From assembly GCF_004349195.1 (NCBI RefSeq), contig NZ_SMLG01000004.1:62001-126000 (forward strand): a stretch of DNA of 64,000 nucleotides. Reading direction: 5' to 3'. The position numbers were made by a program, and so were the translations under genes. The notes below the pieces were generated by a model that saw only the letters and a program-made list of their open reading frames with translations, was not told the DNA's origin and ran no database searches. The stretch is from Flavobacterium rhamnosiphilum. Its GTDB lineage: Bacteria > Bacteroidota > Bacteroidia > Flavobacteriales > Flavobacteriaceae. Below, one piece after another: positions 1 through 7,508 of this stretch (position 1 is the first letter of the stretch; the number at the start of each line of letters is the position of its first letter).

Positions 1-2
1 AT

Positions 3-50
3 AAAGAGGAATTGTTTGGCATTAAAATTCCGGAACTGGAATTAGCATAA
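3..50 (+). CDS. C-terminal end of an unidentified protein (partial)
   Basis: Frame 3 is open from the window edge and encodes KEELFGIKIPELELA before a TAA at 48-50. The charged/hydrophobic alternation looks like a genuine protein tail, and a terminator-like hairpin follows about 30 bp later. The piece is too short to identify the gene, and a chance open frame of this length cannot be excluded. Confidence 0.4.
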   Translation, partial: KEELFGIKIPELELA

Positions 51-81
51 AACTATTTCAATAGAGTTTTAAAAAATAAGG

Positions 82-122
82 CCTCTTCACATTCGTTTAT
101 CGAAAGCTGGAGAGGGTTTTTT
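82..122 (+). terminator. Rho-independent terminator-like hairpin
   Basis: CCTCTT at 82-87 pairs with GAGAGG at 110-115 (one G-U pair) and is followed by a T-run at 117-122. It probably ends the partial gene at the window edge. Confidence 0.45.
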
Positions 123-169
123 GATATTTTGTTAGTCGCTTATAATTTATGTACAAGGCAGTCTTTAAA

Positions 170-194
170 TTAAGCCAATTGCCCAAATCCAGCG
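170..194. repeat. Imperfect direct repeat, copy A (flanks the GNAT gene)
   Basis: A 25-bp stretch beginning TTAAGCCAATTGCCCAAATC matches 1051-1075 (TTAAGTCAATTGCCTAAATC) at 20 of 25 positions in the same orientation. The two copies enclose the acetyltransferase gene. Confidence 0.45.
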
Positions 195-224
195 AAACCT
201 TATCTATTGGTGTAGTGTTTTTCT

Positions 225-944
225 TTAGTTCAAATCTTTAATGTAAAGAAAAGGGCTAAAATCTATTGGGTTATTTTTCTTTGCAAAATATTTTATTTTG
301 TCTTCTTTTATAATTTCATTGTTTTTTGTCCATCGTAAATTCCAATTTGAGTTGGAAGGATGGATTATTGGTTTTGAAAATTCTGAATTTTCTTTTTCAA
401 TTTTCCAAGTCCATTTTGGTTTTTGGTTTTCCACTTGATATGGTTCTAAATCCCATAATTCAAGTTTATTGTCAAAACTACCATTTTCAAGAGGAAAATT
501 GATTTCAATTAAAGGTTTAAAATATGTCAAATCAGATTCAGAATATCCTCTATTTGGAAATTTAATAAAACCCATTTTTTTCCAAAATTGTTCAGATTCA
601 ATTGGTGAGCAAAATAATTTTATAGCTAATAAATCTTTGCTCTTATAGTATTCTGCAATCTTTTCGTAAAACAATTTTCCAAAACCTCTTTTTCTGAAAT
701 TTGGATTTATTTCTAAAATATCAATTAAAGCATAAATTTCACAACTTGTCCATATGACAAAACCGATAATTGAAATCTCGTTGTGAAAAATTATTAATTC
801 GTTATTTTCAAAACCTTTTTCTATGACATTCCAATTGCAATAAAATCCTTGTTCAGTTTTTTCATACTCTTCGGATAACCAAAATTTGATTTCATTTAAA
901 TTTTCAATACTTGGTTTTGTGTTAATTTGATATTCAGAATTCAT
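225..944 (-). CDS. GNAT-family N-acetyltransferase
   Basis: This 239-residue protein carries a GNAT acetyl-CoA binding motif, RKRGFGKLF, at about residues 84-92, preceded by the usual hydrophobic strand (YALIDILEINPNF) and followed by the FWKKMGF segment typical of the end of the fold. About 90 further residues at the C-terminus, rich in Trp, Asn and Lys, have no family I recognise. The substrate cannot be deduced. The gene stands alone, with imperfect direct repeats on both sides (170-194 and 1051-1075), which suggests a cassette-like, horizontally moved unit. The start is the ATG at 942-944. Confidence 0.8.
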   Translation of the reverse strand: MNSEYQINTKPSIENLNEIKFWLSEEYEKTEQGFYCNWNVIEKGFENNELIIFHNEISIIGFVIWTSCEIYALIDILEINPNFRKRGFGKLFYEKIAEYYKSKDLLAIKLFCSPIESEQFWKKMGFIKFPNRGYSESDLTYFKPLIEINFPLENGSFDNKLELWDLEPYQVENQKPKWTWKIEKENSEFSKPIIHPSNSNWNLRWTKNNEIIKEDKIKYFAKKNNPIDFSPFLYIKDLN

Positions 945-1050
945 TTTTACGATTTTTTACACACGTTCCCATGCTTGGCTAGGTTAGGGACTAAATTAAG
1001 TCCGTTTTTCGGATTTGCCAAAAGAACGCAAATACAAAACTAACTTTCCA

Positions 1051-1075
1051 TTAAGTCAATTGCCTAAATCCGTTG
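1051..1075. repeat. Imperfect direct repeat, copy B (flanks the GNAT gene)
   Basis: Partner of the repeat at 170-194. It is preceded by a short hairpin around 999-1016 (AAGTCCG/CGGATTT) in the spacer between the acetyltransferase and the next gene. Confidence 0.45.
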
Positions 1076-1090
1076 TAGCATCTATGTAGG

Positions 1091-1696
1091 CTATTTTCGA
1101 GGTAAAAAGAATCCTTTAATACAGTTCATATTTCGGATGCATATTTGTATGTGACTTTTCTTTTGTACACCTGCACCAGGAAATGCAGGTCCACCTTCTG
1201 TGAAAACACCTCTTGCTGAGTCAAACTCTTTTAAGAGAGTTGTATTATCTTGCTCTATTTCTTCTTTTATTTTTTGATGAAGATACTGAATTACTGCACA
1301 ATCTAATTCTCGTATTAATAGGTCTTTGTGTTCGTCTTCTTTTACATCTTTATTTTTTGGTAATTCTTTTTCGATGCTGGAAAAATCCTTTTGCATTAAT
1401 TCATAATATACCGAAAGCATTTTAATGAATTCGCTATCAATTAAATCAAGACAATAATCAAGTGTAAATACAACGCCAATTACAGAAGCTTTTTTAATTT
1501 GACCTTTTTTTTCTTTGTCTTTAGCCCATTGTAAGGCTCTATCATAGTTGTTTTCCCATACATAAAATCCGTGACCTAGCCAATCAAATGGTTTTTCACT
1601 AATTTTTACTTTTTTGGGTTTTGTAAGGAGTTGTTGCGCTACAGATTCATCGCAACCATGAAATCCGATTAAAAGATTAGATCTCGAACTATACAT
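1091..1696 (-). CDS. DUF3990-like, putative ADP-ribosyltransferase-fold toxin
   Basis: This 201-residue protein has an N-terminal FHG at residues 12-14 and GHGFYVWENNYDRALQWA at about 41-58. That pattern resembles DUF3990 and related ART-fold proteins (xHG, then G-x-GFY followed by an acidic residue and A-x-x-WA). H13 and Y45 would be the NAD-contact residues; an unambiguous third catalytic Glu is not obvious, so the enzymatic call is an inference. Its ATG (1694-1696) directly abuts the TAA of a 57-codon gene upstream (1697-1870), so the two are almost certainly co-translated. Short partner first, larger partner second is the usual order of type II toxin-antitoxin modules. Family membership was judged by eye only. 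Confidence 0.55.
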   Translation of the reverse strand: MYSSRSNLLIGFHGCDESVAQQLLTKPKKVKISEKPFDWLGHGFYVWENNYDRALQWAKDKEKKGQIKKASVIGVVFTLDYCLDLIDSEFIKMLSVYYELMQKDFSSIEKELPKNKDVKEDEHKDLLIRELDCAVIQYLHQKIKEEIEQDNTTLLKEFDSARGVFTEGGPAFPGAGVQKKSHIQICIRNMNCIKGFFLPRK

Positions 1697-1870
1697 TTAT
1701 TCAGCAATGGATAGTACACGTTCCAGATTTGGAAAAGATTTAGTCATTTTTCCTTCTTTAGTAACAATGCCAGCTGAACTCAAAGATTTAATAGCTGATT
1801 CTTTAGAGCTCTGTCTTTTTTCAAGTTTTTTCGCTAAAGCTATTAGCAATGCTGTCTGACTTTTATTCAT
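1697..1870 (-). CDS. Small putative antitoxin-like protein upstream of the ART-like gene
   Basis: The 57-residue product begins MNKSQTALLIALAKKLEKRQ and ends SFPNLERVLSIAE. It is basic and helix-rich, with a central SAGIVTKEGKMT segment that resembles a short helix-turn-helix or wing. Its TAA (1697-1699) abuts the ATG of the DUF3990-like gene, so the genes form a two-cistron unit with this one first. No known antitoxin family is recognised with confidence. The role is inferred from gene order, size and tight coupling. Confidence 0.55.
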   Translation of the reverse strand: MNKSQTALLIALAKKLEKRQSSKESAIKSLSSAGIVTKEGKMTKSFPNLERVLSIAE

Positions 1871-2045
1871 AATTCAAGGATAATTATTTTTCAAATATAC
1901 AAAATTATATCAATATTTCTTTAGTTCGGTATTTTTTAGCTTACATACAACTTGTTTATACCAACAATAGAATGGCTAGAATCCACCCAAAACCGTTAGA
2001 CTTCATGCCGTAAAATAGTTTTTGTAAAGATAAGATTGCTTTTGG

Positions 2046-2480
2046 TTAATACCGTAAGAAAGTATCGCCTGATTTTATTCCCATTGCCAATTCTTCCAGA
2101 TTGGTGTTTTCGAGCATGAAAGCCAATTCATTTCTGATGGCCTTGAATTTATCATGAACCGGACAAGGATGATCCTCGGAGCAGTGACTTAATCCCAGAC
2201 CGCAACCGGTAAAAACGCGGTTTCCATCTAATGCCGTTACAATTTGGGACAGTTTTATTTGGTTCATGGTTTCTTTTGGGATTTCAAATCCGCCACCAAC
2301 CCCTTTAATCGAATGGATAATATTATCCTTGGATAGTATTTGTAAAATTTTGGCCGTAAAAGCCTCGGGTGAATCTATTTTTTTAGCAATATCTCTGAGC
2401 CCAACCCTATTATTTTGATAGGATTCTGATGCTATAAAAATGGTGGCTCGAATTCCGTATTCACAGGTTTTAGAAAACAT
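2046..2480 (-). CDS. Rrf2-family iron-sulfur transcriptional regulator (NsrR/IscR-like)
   Basis: The 144-residue protein has the Rrf2 winged-helix N-terminus (EYGIRATIFIA at 7-17; LRDIAKKIDSPEAFTAKILQ at 28-47; GVGGGFEI at 60-67). Three cysteines, C93, C100 and C106, in the loop before the dimerisation helix match the cluster-binding set of NsrR and IscR. It lies at the distal end of the minus-strand operon that contains ric, nrdD and nrdG, next to NO reductase genes on the other strand. An NO-sensing or Fe-S-sensing repressor of this cluster is therefore likely. NsrR and IscR cannot be told apart from sequence alone. Confidence 0.85.
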   Translation of the reverse strand: MFSKTCEYGIRATIFIASESYQNNRVGLRDIAKKIDSPEAFTAKILQILSKDNIIHSIKGVGGGFEIPKETMNQIKLSQIVTALDGNRVFTGCGLGLSHCSEDHPCPVHDKFKAIRNELAFMLENTNLEELAMGIKSGDTFLRY

Positions 2481-2556
2481 AGTTGTTTTTTTACAAATTT
2501 ATAGAAATAAGTGCTATTCCTTTTGAATATTTTTTATTCTTTGGGTCGACCGTTTT

Positions 2557-3021
2557 TTATTTCCAAAAAAGATCATCGTTCTTTTCTGTAAAAGATGCTT
2601 CGGTATGAATTTCTTTAATTTTGGCTAACTGGTCTTCGGTGGCTATTTTTTGAATTTCAACAAATAGAATGCGTTCCTCAAAACGAATGTGTGCTTCCAA
2701 TTCTTCTTCAATGTGTCCTAAAGATTTTTCTATATCGGTAGTTTGTTTGAATAAGCGTTTCAATCGACGATGTTCTGTCAACGCTCGTTTTACAAGGTCA
2801 TTTTCTGCCCCTAAAATGGGAAATACGTGTTTTTCTTCCAATTCAAAATGGGGTTTCAAATGCGTTTTAAAAAACCAGTCCGTATATTTTTTGATGCGAT
2901 CGGGTTCAATTTGCTTCGAAAAACCGGTTCGTATTTTCCAACACAATTGCAAACCATGATGATGATCGTGGCTTAAAGGTTGTAATTCCGGAGCTCTTTT
3001 TAATGGTTTATTTGATATCAT
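2557..3021 (-). CDS. Hemerythrin HHE-domain protein
   Basis: This 154-residue cytoplasmic protein has the spaced His and Glu residues of a hemerythrin four-helix bundle: LSHDHHHGLQL near residues 17-27, HFELEEKHVFPIL at about 58-70, EHRRLKRLF, and HIRFEERILFVEIQ at about 111-124. Such proteins bind a di-iron centre that interacts with O2 or NO. The CopD-like gene ends 11 bp upstream in the same operon. One of three hemerythrin-fold genes in this region; a role in NO or oxygen binding or iron handling is an inference from context. Confidence 0.85.
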   Translation of the reverse strand: MISNKPLKRAPELQPLSHDHHHGLQLCWKIRTGFSKQIEPDRIKKYTDWFFKTHLKPHFELEEKHVFPILGAENDLVKRALTEHRRLKRLFKQTTDIEKSLGHIEEELEAHIRFEERILFVEIQKIATEDQLAKIKEIHTEASFTEKNDDLFWK

Positions 3022-3032
3022 AGTATATAAAT

Positions 3033-3482
3033 TTAAAACCCGCCAAAACGGATGAAAGAACCAAAAATGAGCATCAATACACCAATTATCGTAACAGATA
3101 ATATGTGAAAAGCCATTTCAGGCAACTTGTCTGGATTATTTTTAAGTTTGGGAATTACCCTAAACTGTGCGCTCAAGGCGAAGGCTGCCGTCAAAAACAA
3201 TAAAAGTAATTTTGTAGAAACCACTTTCTCAATAGGAGTGGCAAACTGGAACCAATATTCGATGCTAACGCCGTATTTATAAGCCATTAAAATCCCCGTT
3301 ACAACCAGTACAACCAGTGCTGTCATTCCTACAGGTTCATACTTTTTTTCATAATTCAAAATAATGCTCGGGTCTTTCTCTTTAAGGGCTTGGGGCAAAT
3401 GTCCAAAGACCAATAACAAATGGCCGCCCACCCAAACTGTGGCACTTAAAAGATGGATAATTAACAAAAAATGATGGTTCAT
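3033..3482 (-). CDS. CopD-like / DUF2269-type integral membrane protein
   Basis: The 149-residue protein has four predicted membrane helices (about 5-27, 52-70, 86-107 and 126-145). The first contains a conserved His and an LLSATVWVGGHLLLV motif typical of CopD-like membrane proteins, and further His residues (H4, H10, H21, H28) could bind heme or copper. It sits between nrdG and the hemerythrin gene in the anaerobic operon. The precise function is unknown. Copper or heme handling for the neighbouring denitrification enzymes is a reasonable guess. Confidence 0.6.
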   Translation of the reverse strand: MNHHFLLIIHLLSATVWVGGHLLLVFGHLPQALKEKDPSIILNYEKKYEPVGMTALVVLVVTGILMAYKYGVSIEYWFQFATPIEKVVSTKLLLLFLTAAFALSAQFRVIPKLKNNPDKLPEMAFHILSVTIIGVLMLIFGSFIRFGGF

Positions 3483-3536
3483 GTAAATTTTATTTGTTTT
3501 TAAAGATACGCTTTTGTCAGCAATGCTACTTTAGAA

Positions 3537-4226
3537 TCAACCTCTAAAATGTACTTTAATACGTGCGGTAGAAAGATTTTCCTTTTCCAATTCCTTAACA
3601 GAATAGCCCAATTTTTCTAACGTTGTCGCTCCATTCACAAAATGCTGGATGTAATAATTTCCCTGATAGTTTTGCTGCTCTAAATACTGTATCATGGCTT
3701 GCATGTGATTCTTATCAATCAAATCCGAATGTACCGTGGTGCGAACTTCAAACGGGAGTCCATTTTCGACTAATAAACGCAGCGACTTTTCAAAAGGCAA
3801 AAAAAGATTAGACTGTGTTATCTTTTCAAAATGAACGGGCATGGCTTTAAAATCCAACGCAACATAATCGATCAATTTCTTTTCAAGTAATTGTTGCAAA
3901 ACCTCAGGTCGTGATCCATTGGTGTCAATTTTTACCAAAAAGCCCATTTTTTTGACTTCGGTAATGAGTTGAATACAGTTTTTATGCAACAGGCATTCGC
4001 CTCCGCTAAAAACCACCGCGTCCAACAAATTTTTTCTGGAATGAAGAAAAGTAAGCGCTTTTTCGAATGAAATAGCTCCTTTTCCGAGTACAATTTCTGG
4101 ATTGTAACAATACAAACAGCGCATATTACAGCCTGCAAACCAAAGAATGCAAGCTGATTTATGCGCATAATCTAATAAAGTAAAAGGCGTTATGCTGTAA
4201 ATGGGATTACTAACATTTTCCTTCAT
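3537..4226 (-). CDS. nrdG: Anaerobic ribonucleotide reductase activating protein (radical SAM)
   Basis: Counting from the ATG at 4224-4226, the product has 229 residues with the radical-SAM motif C33-x3-C37-x2-C40 (AGCNMRCLYCYNPE) and a VVFSGGECLL segment typical of the SAM-binding GGE motif. It would reductively cleave S-adenosylmethionine and place the glycyl radical on the NrdD system. A longer reading frame starts at a TTG (4263-4265), but it would overlap the small glycyl-radical gene by 56 bp. The ATG leaves a 17-bp overlap, which suits translational coupling. Its direct overlap with the gene for its presumed substrate domain is notable. Confidence 0.9.
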   Translation of the reverse strand: MKENVSNPIYSITPFTLLDYAHKSACILWFAGCNMRCLYCYNPEIVLGKGAISFEKALTFLHSRKNLLDAVVFSGGECLLHKNCIQLITEVKKMGFLVKIDTNGSRPEVLQQLLEKKLIDYVALDFKAMPVHFEKITQSNLFLPFEKSLRLLVENGLPFEVRTTVHSDLIDKNHMQAMIQYLEQQNYQGNYYIQHFVNGATTLEKLGYSVKELEKENLSTARIKVHFRG

Positions 4227-4371
4227 TGAAATGGGTTCGCTGTTTGTGTTCTCCTTTTTTTCCAATATTGAAACTTTCTACGGGTCTGTGATAGCCCATT
4301 ACTCTTGTGTACACTAAACATTTGGTTCTCAAATGTTGGTTTTTTTCTAAAATCGGGTTTGTTGTTTTCAT
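4210..4371 (-). CDS. Stand-alone glycyl-radical domain of class III ribonucleotide reductase
   Basis: This 53-residue gene encodes TKCLVYTRVMGYHRPVESFN at about residues 16-35. RVMGY matches the C-terminal glycyl-radical signature of NrdD proteins (R-V-x-G-Y), with G26 as the predicted radical glycine. The downstream FNIGKKGEHKQRTHF resembles the usual tail after the radical loop (FNxGKxxEF-like). The neighbouring 701-residue NrdD lacks such a motif, so this is best read as the missing domain supplied as a separate polypeptide. The ATG is at 4369-4371 and the TAG at 4210-4212; it overlaps nrdG by 17 bp. A functional parallel would be the autonomous glycyl-radical cofactor GrcA (YfiD) of pyruvate formate-lyase, although here the large subunit has no radical domain of its own. 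Confidence 0.85.
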   Translation of the reverse strand: MKTTNPILEKNQHLRTKCLVYTRVMGYHRPVESFNIGKKGEHKQRTHFNEGKC

Positions 4372-4443
4372 ATTTTTTAGAGGTTACGAATTATTAGTTA
4401 TGAGTTAAAAGTTATGAGTGGCTATATTGTCCTTGTTGAATTG

Positions 4444-4572
4444 CCGTTGGCTTTAGCCAACGGTTGCAGATCAGAATATAATATTGGGCTTTAGCCCAAT
4501 AGATAACATTTATTTAGGCTAAAGCCAAACCATGTCCATGTTATTCTCGATCCCGTTGGCTTTAGCCAACGG
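4444..4572. repeat. Cluster of four GGCT(TTA/AAA)GCC palindromes
   Basis: Two identical 20-bp palindromes, CCGTTGGCTTTAGCCAACGG, lie at 4444-4463 and 4553-4572; the second abuts the nrdD stop codon. Between them are ATTGGGCTTTAGCCCAAT (4483-4500) and GGCTAAAGCC (4517-4526). All share one core, in either orientation. They look like members of a dispersed REP-like family and fill the spacer between nrdD and the separate glycyl-radical gene. In RNA each would form a hairpin. Confidence 0.75.
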
Positions 4573-6678
4573 CTATTCATTAAATTTCAACTTTTTTTCT
4601 TCAATTAGAATTTCATCACATTTCGGGCAATATTCGTGTTCGCCATTCAAATAACCATGAATGGGACACACGCTAAACACTGGCGTAACGGTAATGTAAG
4701 GCAATTTGAAATTAGATATTACTTTCTTCACAAACTGTTTGCAGGCTTCCGGAGAACTGATTTTTTCACTCATATACAAGTGTAAAACTGTTCCTCCGGT
4801 ATATTTACATTGCAATTCGTCTTGTAAAAACAACGCTTCAAAAGGATCTTCAGTGTGATCCACCGGAATCTGGGAACTGTTGGTGTAATAAATATTGTCG
4901 CCCTGTCCGGCTTGTATAATGTTCGGGAAACGTTTTTTGTCTTCTTTGGCAAAACGGTAGGTGGTTCCTTCGGCTGGTGTGGCTTCCAGATTGTATAAAT
5001 TTCCTGTTTCCTCTTGGAATTCTTTCATTCGGTTTCGAATATGCTCCAAGATTTCTGATGCAAATTCGATTCCTGACGAAGAGGTAATAGCATCTTGATT
5101 TCCGGTAAAATTCGTAATCATTTCGTTCATTCCGTTTACACCAATGGTCGAAAAGTGATTTCTGAAATGTTGCAGATATCGTTTGGTGTACGGATACAAA
5201 CCGCGGTCGTACATTTCTTGTATAAACACTCTTTTTTTCTCTAAAGTCGATTTAGAAATATATAATAAACGATCTAATTGTTTGAATAACTCCGCTTTAT
5301 TTCCTTTGAATAAATAACCCAAACGCGCCATATTGATGGTTACTACGCCAATGCTTCCTGTCATTTCTGCACTTCCAAAAAGTCCGTTTCCACGTTTTAA
5401 CAGTTCTCTTAAATCGAGTTGCAAACGACAACACATGCTGCGAACGGCATTGGGTTTATAGGCGTTTTCATTTTCTACTTTATTGCCATTTTCATCCAAA
5501 ACATATTGACTTCCAATGAAATTCTGGAAATAGGAAGAACCGATTTTTGCTGTATTTTCAAAAAGTAAATCGGTGTTTTCTCCATCCCAGTCAAATTCTT
5601 CGGTGATGTTTACTGTTGGAATAGGGAAGGTGAACGGCTGTCCGTTGGCATCGCCTTCGGTCATTACGGTGTAATACGCTTTGTTGATGAGGTTCATTTC
5701 CTTTTGAAAATGCTCGTAACGCAATTCGGTTACTTTTGTAACGCCTCTTTCCCGGGCTCGCAATAAGAGATCAAAATCAAAATTGTCCTCAAAAAAATGA
5801 TAGTCATTTTTCGTCGGAATTTGGGTTTTCAAATCATCGGGAACGACCCAGTCCAAAGTGATATTCGTGAAAGGCGATTGTCCCCAACGCGCCGGAACAT
5901 TCAAATTATAAACAAAACTGCGAACGGCTTTCAAGACATCCTCAAAAGACAAATCATCTTTGAAAACATAAGGAGCCAAATACGTATCAAACGAACTGAA
6001 GGCTTGCGCTCCGGCCCATTCGCTTTGCAAAATCCCAAGGAAATTCGCCATTTGTCCCAAAGCTTCTCTGAAATGCGAAGGCGCTTTGCTTTCCACGCGT
6101 CCGCGAACGCCATTAAAACCATCGTTGAGCAATACCCGCAGACTCCAACCGGCGCAATATCCGGTCAAACAATCTAAATCATGAATGTGAATATCGCCAT
6201 TGCGATGCGCATACCCTTCTTCTTTTGTATATACTTTGTCGAGCCAATAATTAGCAATGATTTTCCCGGCAACATTGTTGACCAATCCCGCATTAGAGTA
6301 GGAGGTATTGGCATTGGCATTGATGCGCCAATCCGTTTGTTCGATGTATTCTTCGATGGTTTGTGTGCTGTCAACATAAGTGGTGTCTTCGTTTAAGCCA
6401 TTTACATGTTCGCGTTGCAATTTGCGCGTATGTCTAAACAACATAAAGGAACGCATGACTTCAAAATACTGTTTTTCAAAAAGGTTTTTCTCGATTAAAT
6501 CCTGAATTTCCTCAACAGCCCAGGTTTCTTTGGATTGTAAATCTTGAATAATCTTTTCGAAAAGGATTTCATCAAATGCTATGGAAACACTCTGAAAGCT
6601 TTTTTCAATCGCGTCTTTTATTTTAAAACTCTCAAAAGGTTTGTATTCGCCGTTTCTTTTGATAACATATTTTTCCAT
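4573..6678 (-). CDS. nrdD: Anaerobic ribonucleoside-triphosphate reductase, catalytic subunit without glycyl-radical motif
   Basis: The 701-residue protein starts with an ATP-cone (VIKRNGEYKPFE, about 5-90), followed by the NrdD barrel. GDIHIHDLDCLTGYCAGW at 161-178 supplies the conserved HIHD and the probable thiyl cysteine C175. Near the C-terminus C671-P-I-H and C684-P-K-C687 form the zinc-ribbon knuckles. In typical NrdD the ribbon leads directly into the R-V-x-G-Y radical loop, but this protein ends 14 residues after C687 and no such motif occurs anywhere in it. A separate small gene downstream encodes it. ric is 39 bp upstream, so the genes are probably co-transcribed. Role: making deoxyribonucleotides without oxygen during denitrifying growth. 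Confidence 0.92.
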   Translation of the reverse strand: MEKYVIKRNGEYKPFESFKIKDAIEKSFQSVSIAFDEILFEKIIQDLQSKETWAVEEIQDLIEKNLFEKQYFEVMRSFMLFRHTRKLQREHVNGLNEDTTYVDSTQTIEEYIEQTDWRINANANTSYSNAGLVNNVAGKIIANYWLDKVYTKEEGYAHRNGDIHIHDLDCLTGYCAGWSLRVLLNDGFNGVRGRVESKAPSHFREALGQMANFLGILQSEWAGAQAFSSFDTYLAPYVFKDDLSFEDVLKAVRSFVYNLNVPARWGQSPFTNITLDWVVPDDLKTQIPTKNDYHFFEDNFDFDLLLRARERGVTKVTELRYEHFQKEMNLINKAYYTVMTEGDANGQPFTFPIPTVNITEEFDWDGENTDLLFENTAKIGSSYFQNFIGSQYVLDENGNKVENENAYKPNAVRSMCCRLQLDLRELLKRGNGLFGSAEMTGSIGVVTINMARLGYLFKGNKAELFKQLDRLLYISKSTLEKKRVFIQEMYDRGLYPYTKRYLQHFRNHFSTIGVNGMNEMITNFTGNQDAITSSSGIEFASEILEHIRNRMKEFQEETGNLYNLEATPAEGTTYRFAKEDKKRFPNIIQAGQGDNIYYTNSSQIPVDHTEDPFEALFLQDELQCKYTGGTVLHLYMSEKISSPEACKQFVKKVISNFKLPYITVTPVFSVCPIHGYLNGEHEYCPKCDEILIEEKKLKFNE

Positions 6679-6717
6679 AGCATGTGATGGTTTAAGGTTA
6701 GATTATTGGGGTTTATT

Positions 6718-7449
6718 TTATTCTTGTTCGGAGAATTTTTTTTCTAAAAGCATGGCGCTTGGAAACAAAATATTGTTTTCCAAATGAATGTGTTTGTGTA
6801 AATCCTGCTCAAAATCAGCTAGCATAGCATAAGTCACACGGAAAGTACTACAACCATCGGCCGGCGGTGTATAATTATTGGTTAGCGATGCTATTTTAAC
6901 AAAACGATCTCCTTCGGCTTCATGTTCCTCCATCATCATGGCAATGGGGTTTTTTACTGTTCCAAATTGTGGTTTCGCAATTTGTTCTTCTGTAAGCGCT
7001 GCTTTTGCCATTTTTTTTACAAAAGGAAACAAAATCAGTTCTTCTTTTTTCATGTGTTGCGCTAATTCGCCTGCACAACCGATGAAGAGTTCATTGATTT
7101 CGAATAATTCAGGATGATTTGCACCATGAACTTTGCACAGTTTGTCTAAAAAAGGAAGCAAAATTTGCGTTTTTTCTTCTACATAACGGTGATGCGTTTT
7201 CTCAATATAATCTGCCAATAGGTCCAAAGGCCACGTTTTGAAATCTATGGCACTGTCATTTTTGGTTGCCAAAATAGTATTTAACTGTTCCATTAATTGA
7301 TCTGTATCAATGTCTTTTTTTTCGCAAGCTTCCTCGATTGTTCGATTTCCTTTGCAGCAAAAATCAATTCCGTATTTTGAAAATATTGCTGCGGTTCTAA
7401 AATCTTTTGCAACGTATTCTCCGATTGTTATTTTCTCTAAAGTTTCCAT
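6718..7449 (-). CDS. ric: RIC/ScdA/YtfE-type di-iron iron-sulfur cluster repair protein
   Basis: The 243-residue protein has the ScdA N-terminal domain with its C31-C32 pair (YGIDFCCKGNRT) and a hemerythrin-like domain with His/Glu sets (TWPLDLLADYIEKTHHRYVEE, split around residues 76-95; HMKKEELILFPFVKKM; MMEEHEAEGDRF; HLENNILFP). Family members repair Fe-S clusters damaged by NO or peroxide. It is the first gene of the minus-strand operon and divergent from norCB, as expected for a protein that counters NO made during denitrification. A TAnnTTTG box and a 17-bp palindrome precede it. Confidence 0.92.
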   Translation of the reverse strand: METLEKITIGEYVAKDFRTAAIFSKYGIDFCCKGNRTIEEACEKKDIDTDQLMEQLNTILATKNDSAIDFKTWPLDLLADYIEKTHHRYVEEKTQILLPFLDKLCKVHGANHPELFEINELFIGCAGELAQHMKKEELILFPFVKKMAKAALTEEQIAKPQFGTVKNPIAMMMEEHEAEGDRFVKIASLTNNYTPPADGCSTFRVTYAMLADFEQDLHKHIHLENNILFPSAMLLEKKFSEQE

Positions 7450-7481
7450 GAGATCTGTTTTCGATTAAAATTATTTATGCA

Positions 7482-7498
7482 AAAATAATCATTATTTT
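7482..7498 (-). promoter_or_regulatory. 17-bp palindrome, candidate operator of the ric operon
   Basis: AAAATAATCATTATTTT is a perfect inverted repeat (8-bp arms around C7490) lying just downstream of the predicted ric start of transcription. AT-rich palindromes at this position are typical of Rrf2-family repressors, and an Rrf2 gene lies in the same operon. The link is inferred. Confidence 0.45.
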
Positions 7499-7508
7499 AA
7501 ATAAAAGA

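Noticed and set aside
1213..1425. 70-codon plus-strand frame opposite the ART-like gene
   Set aside because: Leu/Phe-rich translation arises from the Lys/Glu codons of the real gene on the other strand.
4227..4265. TTG start extending NrdG by 13 residues
   Set aside because: It would lengthen the overlap with the glycyl-radical gene to 56 bp, and the extension is polar and non-conserved in appearance; the ATG at 4226 is preferred.
4444..4572. CRISPR array
   Set aside because: The repeats are short palindromes of unequal spacing in both orientations, without regular spacers or cas genes. No CRISPR array was seen anywhere in the window.
5797..6177. 126-codon plus-strand open frame inside nrdD
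   Set aside because: It lies wholly antisense to the conserved catalytic region of NrdD and has a basic, low-complexity composition typical of a shadow frame.
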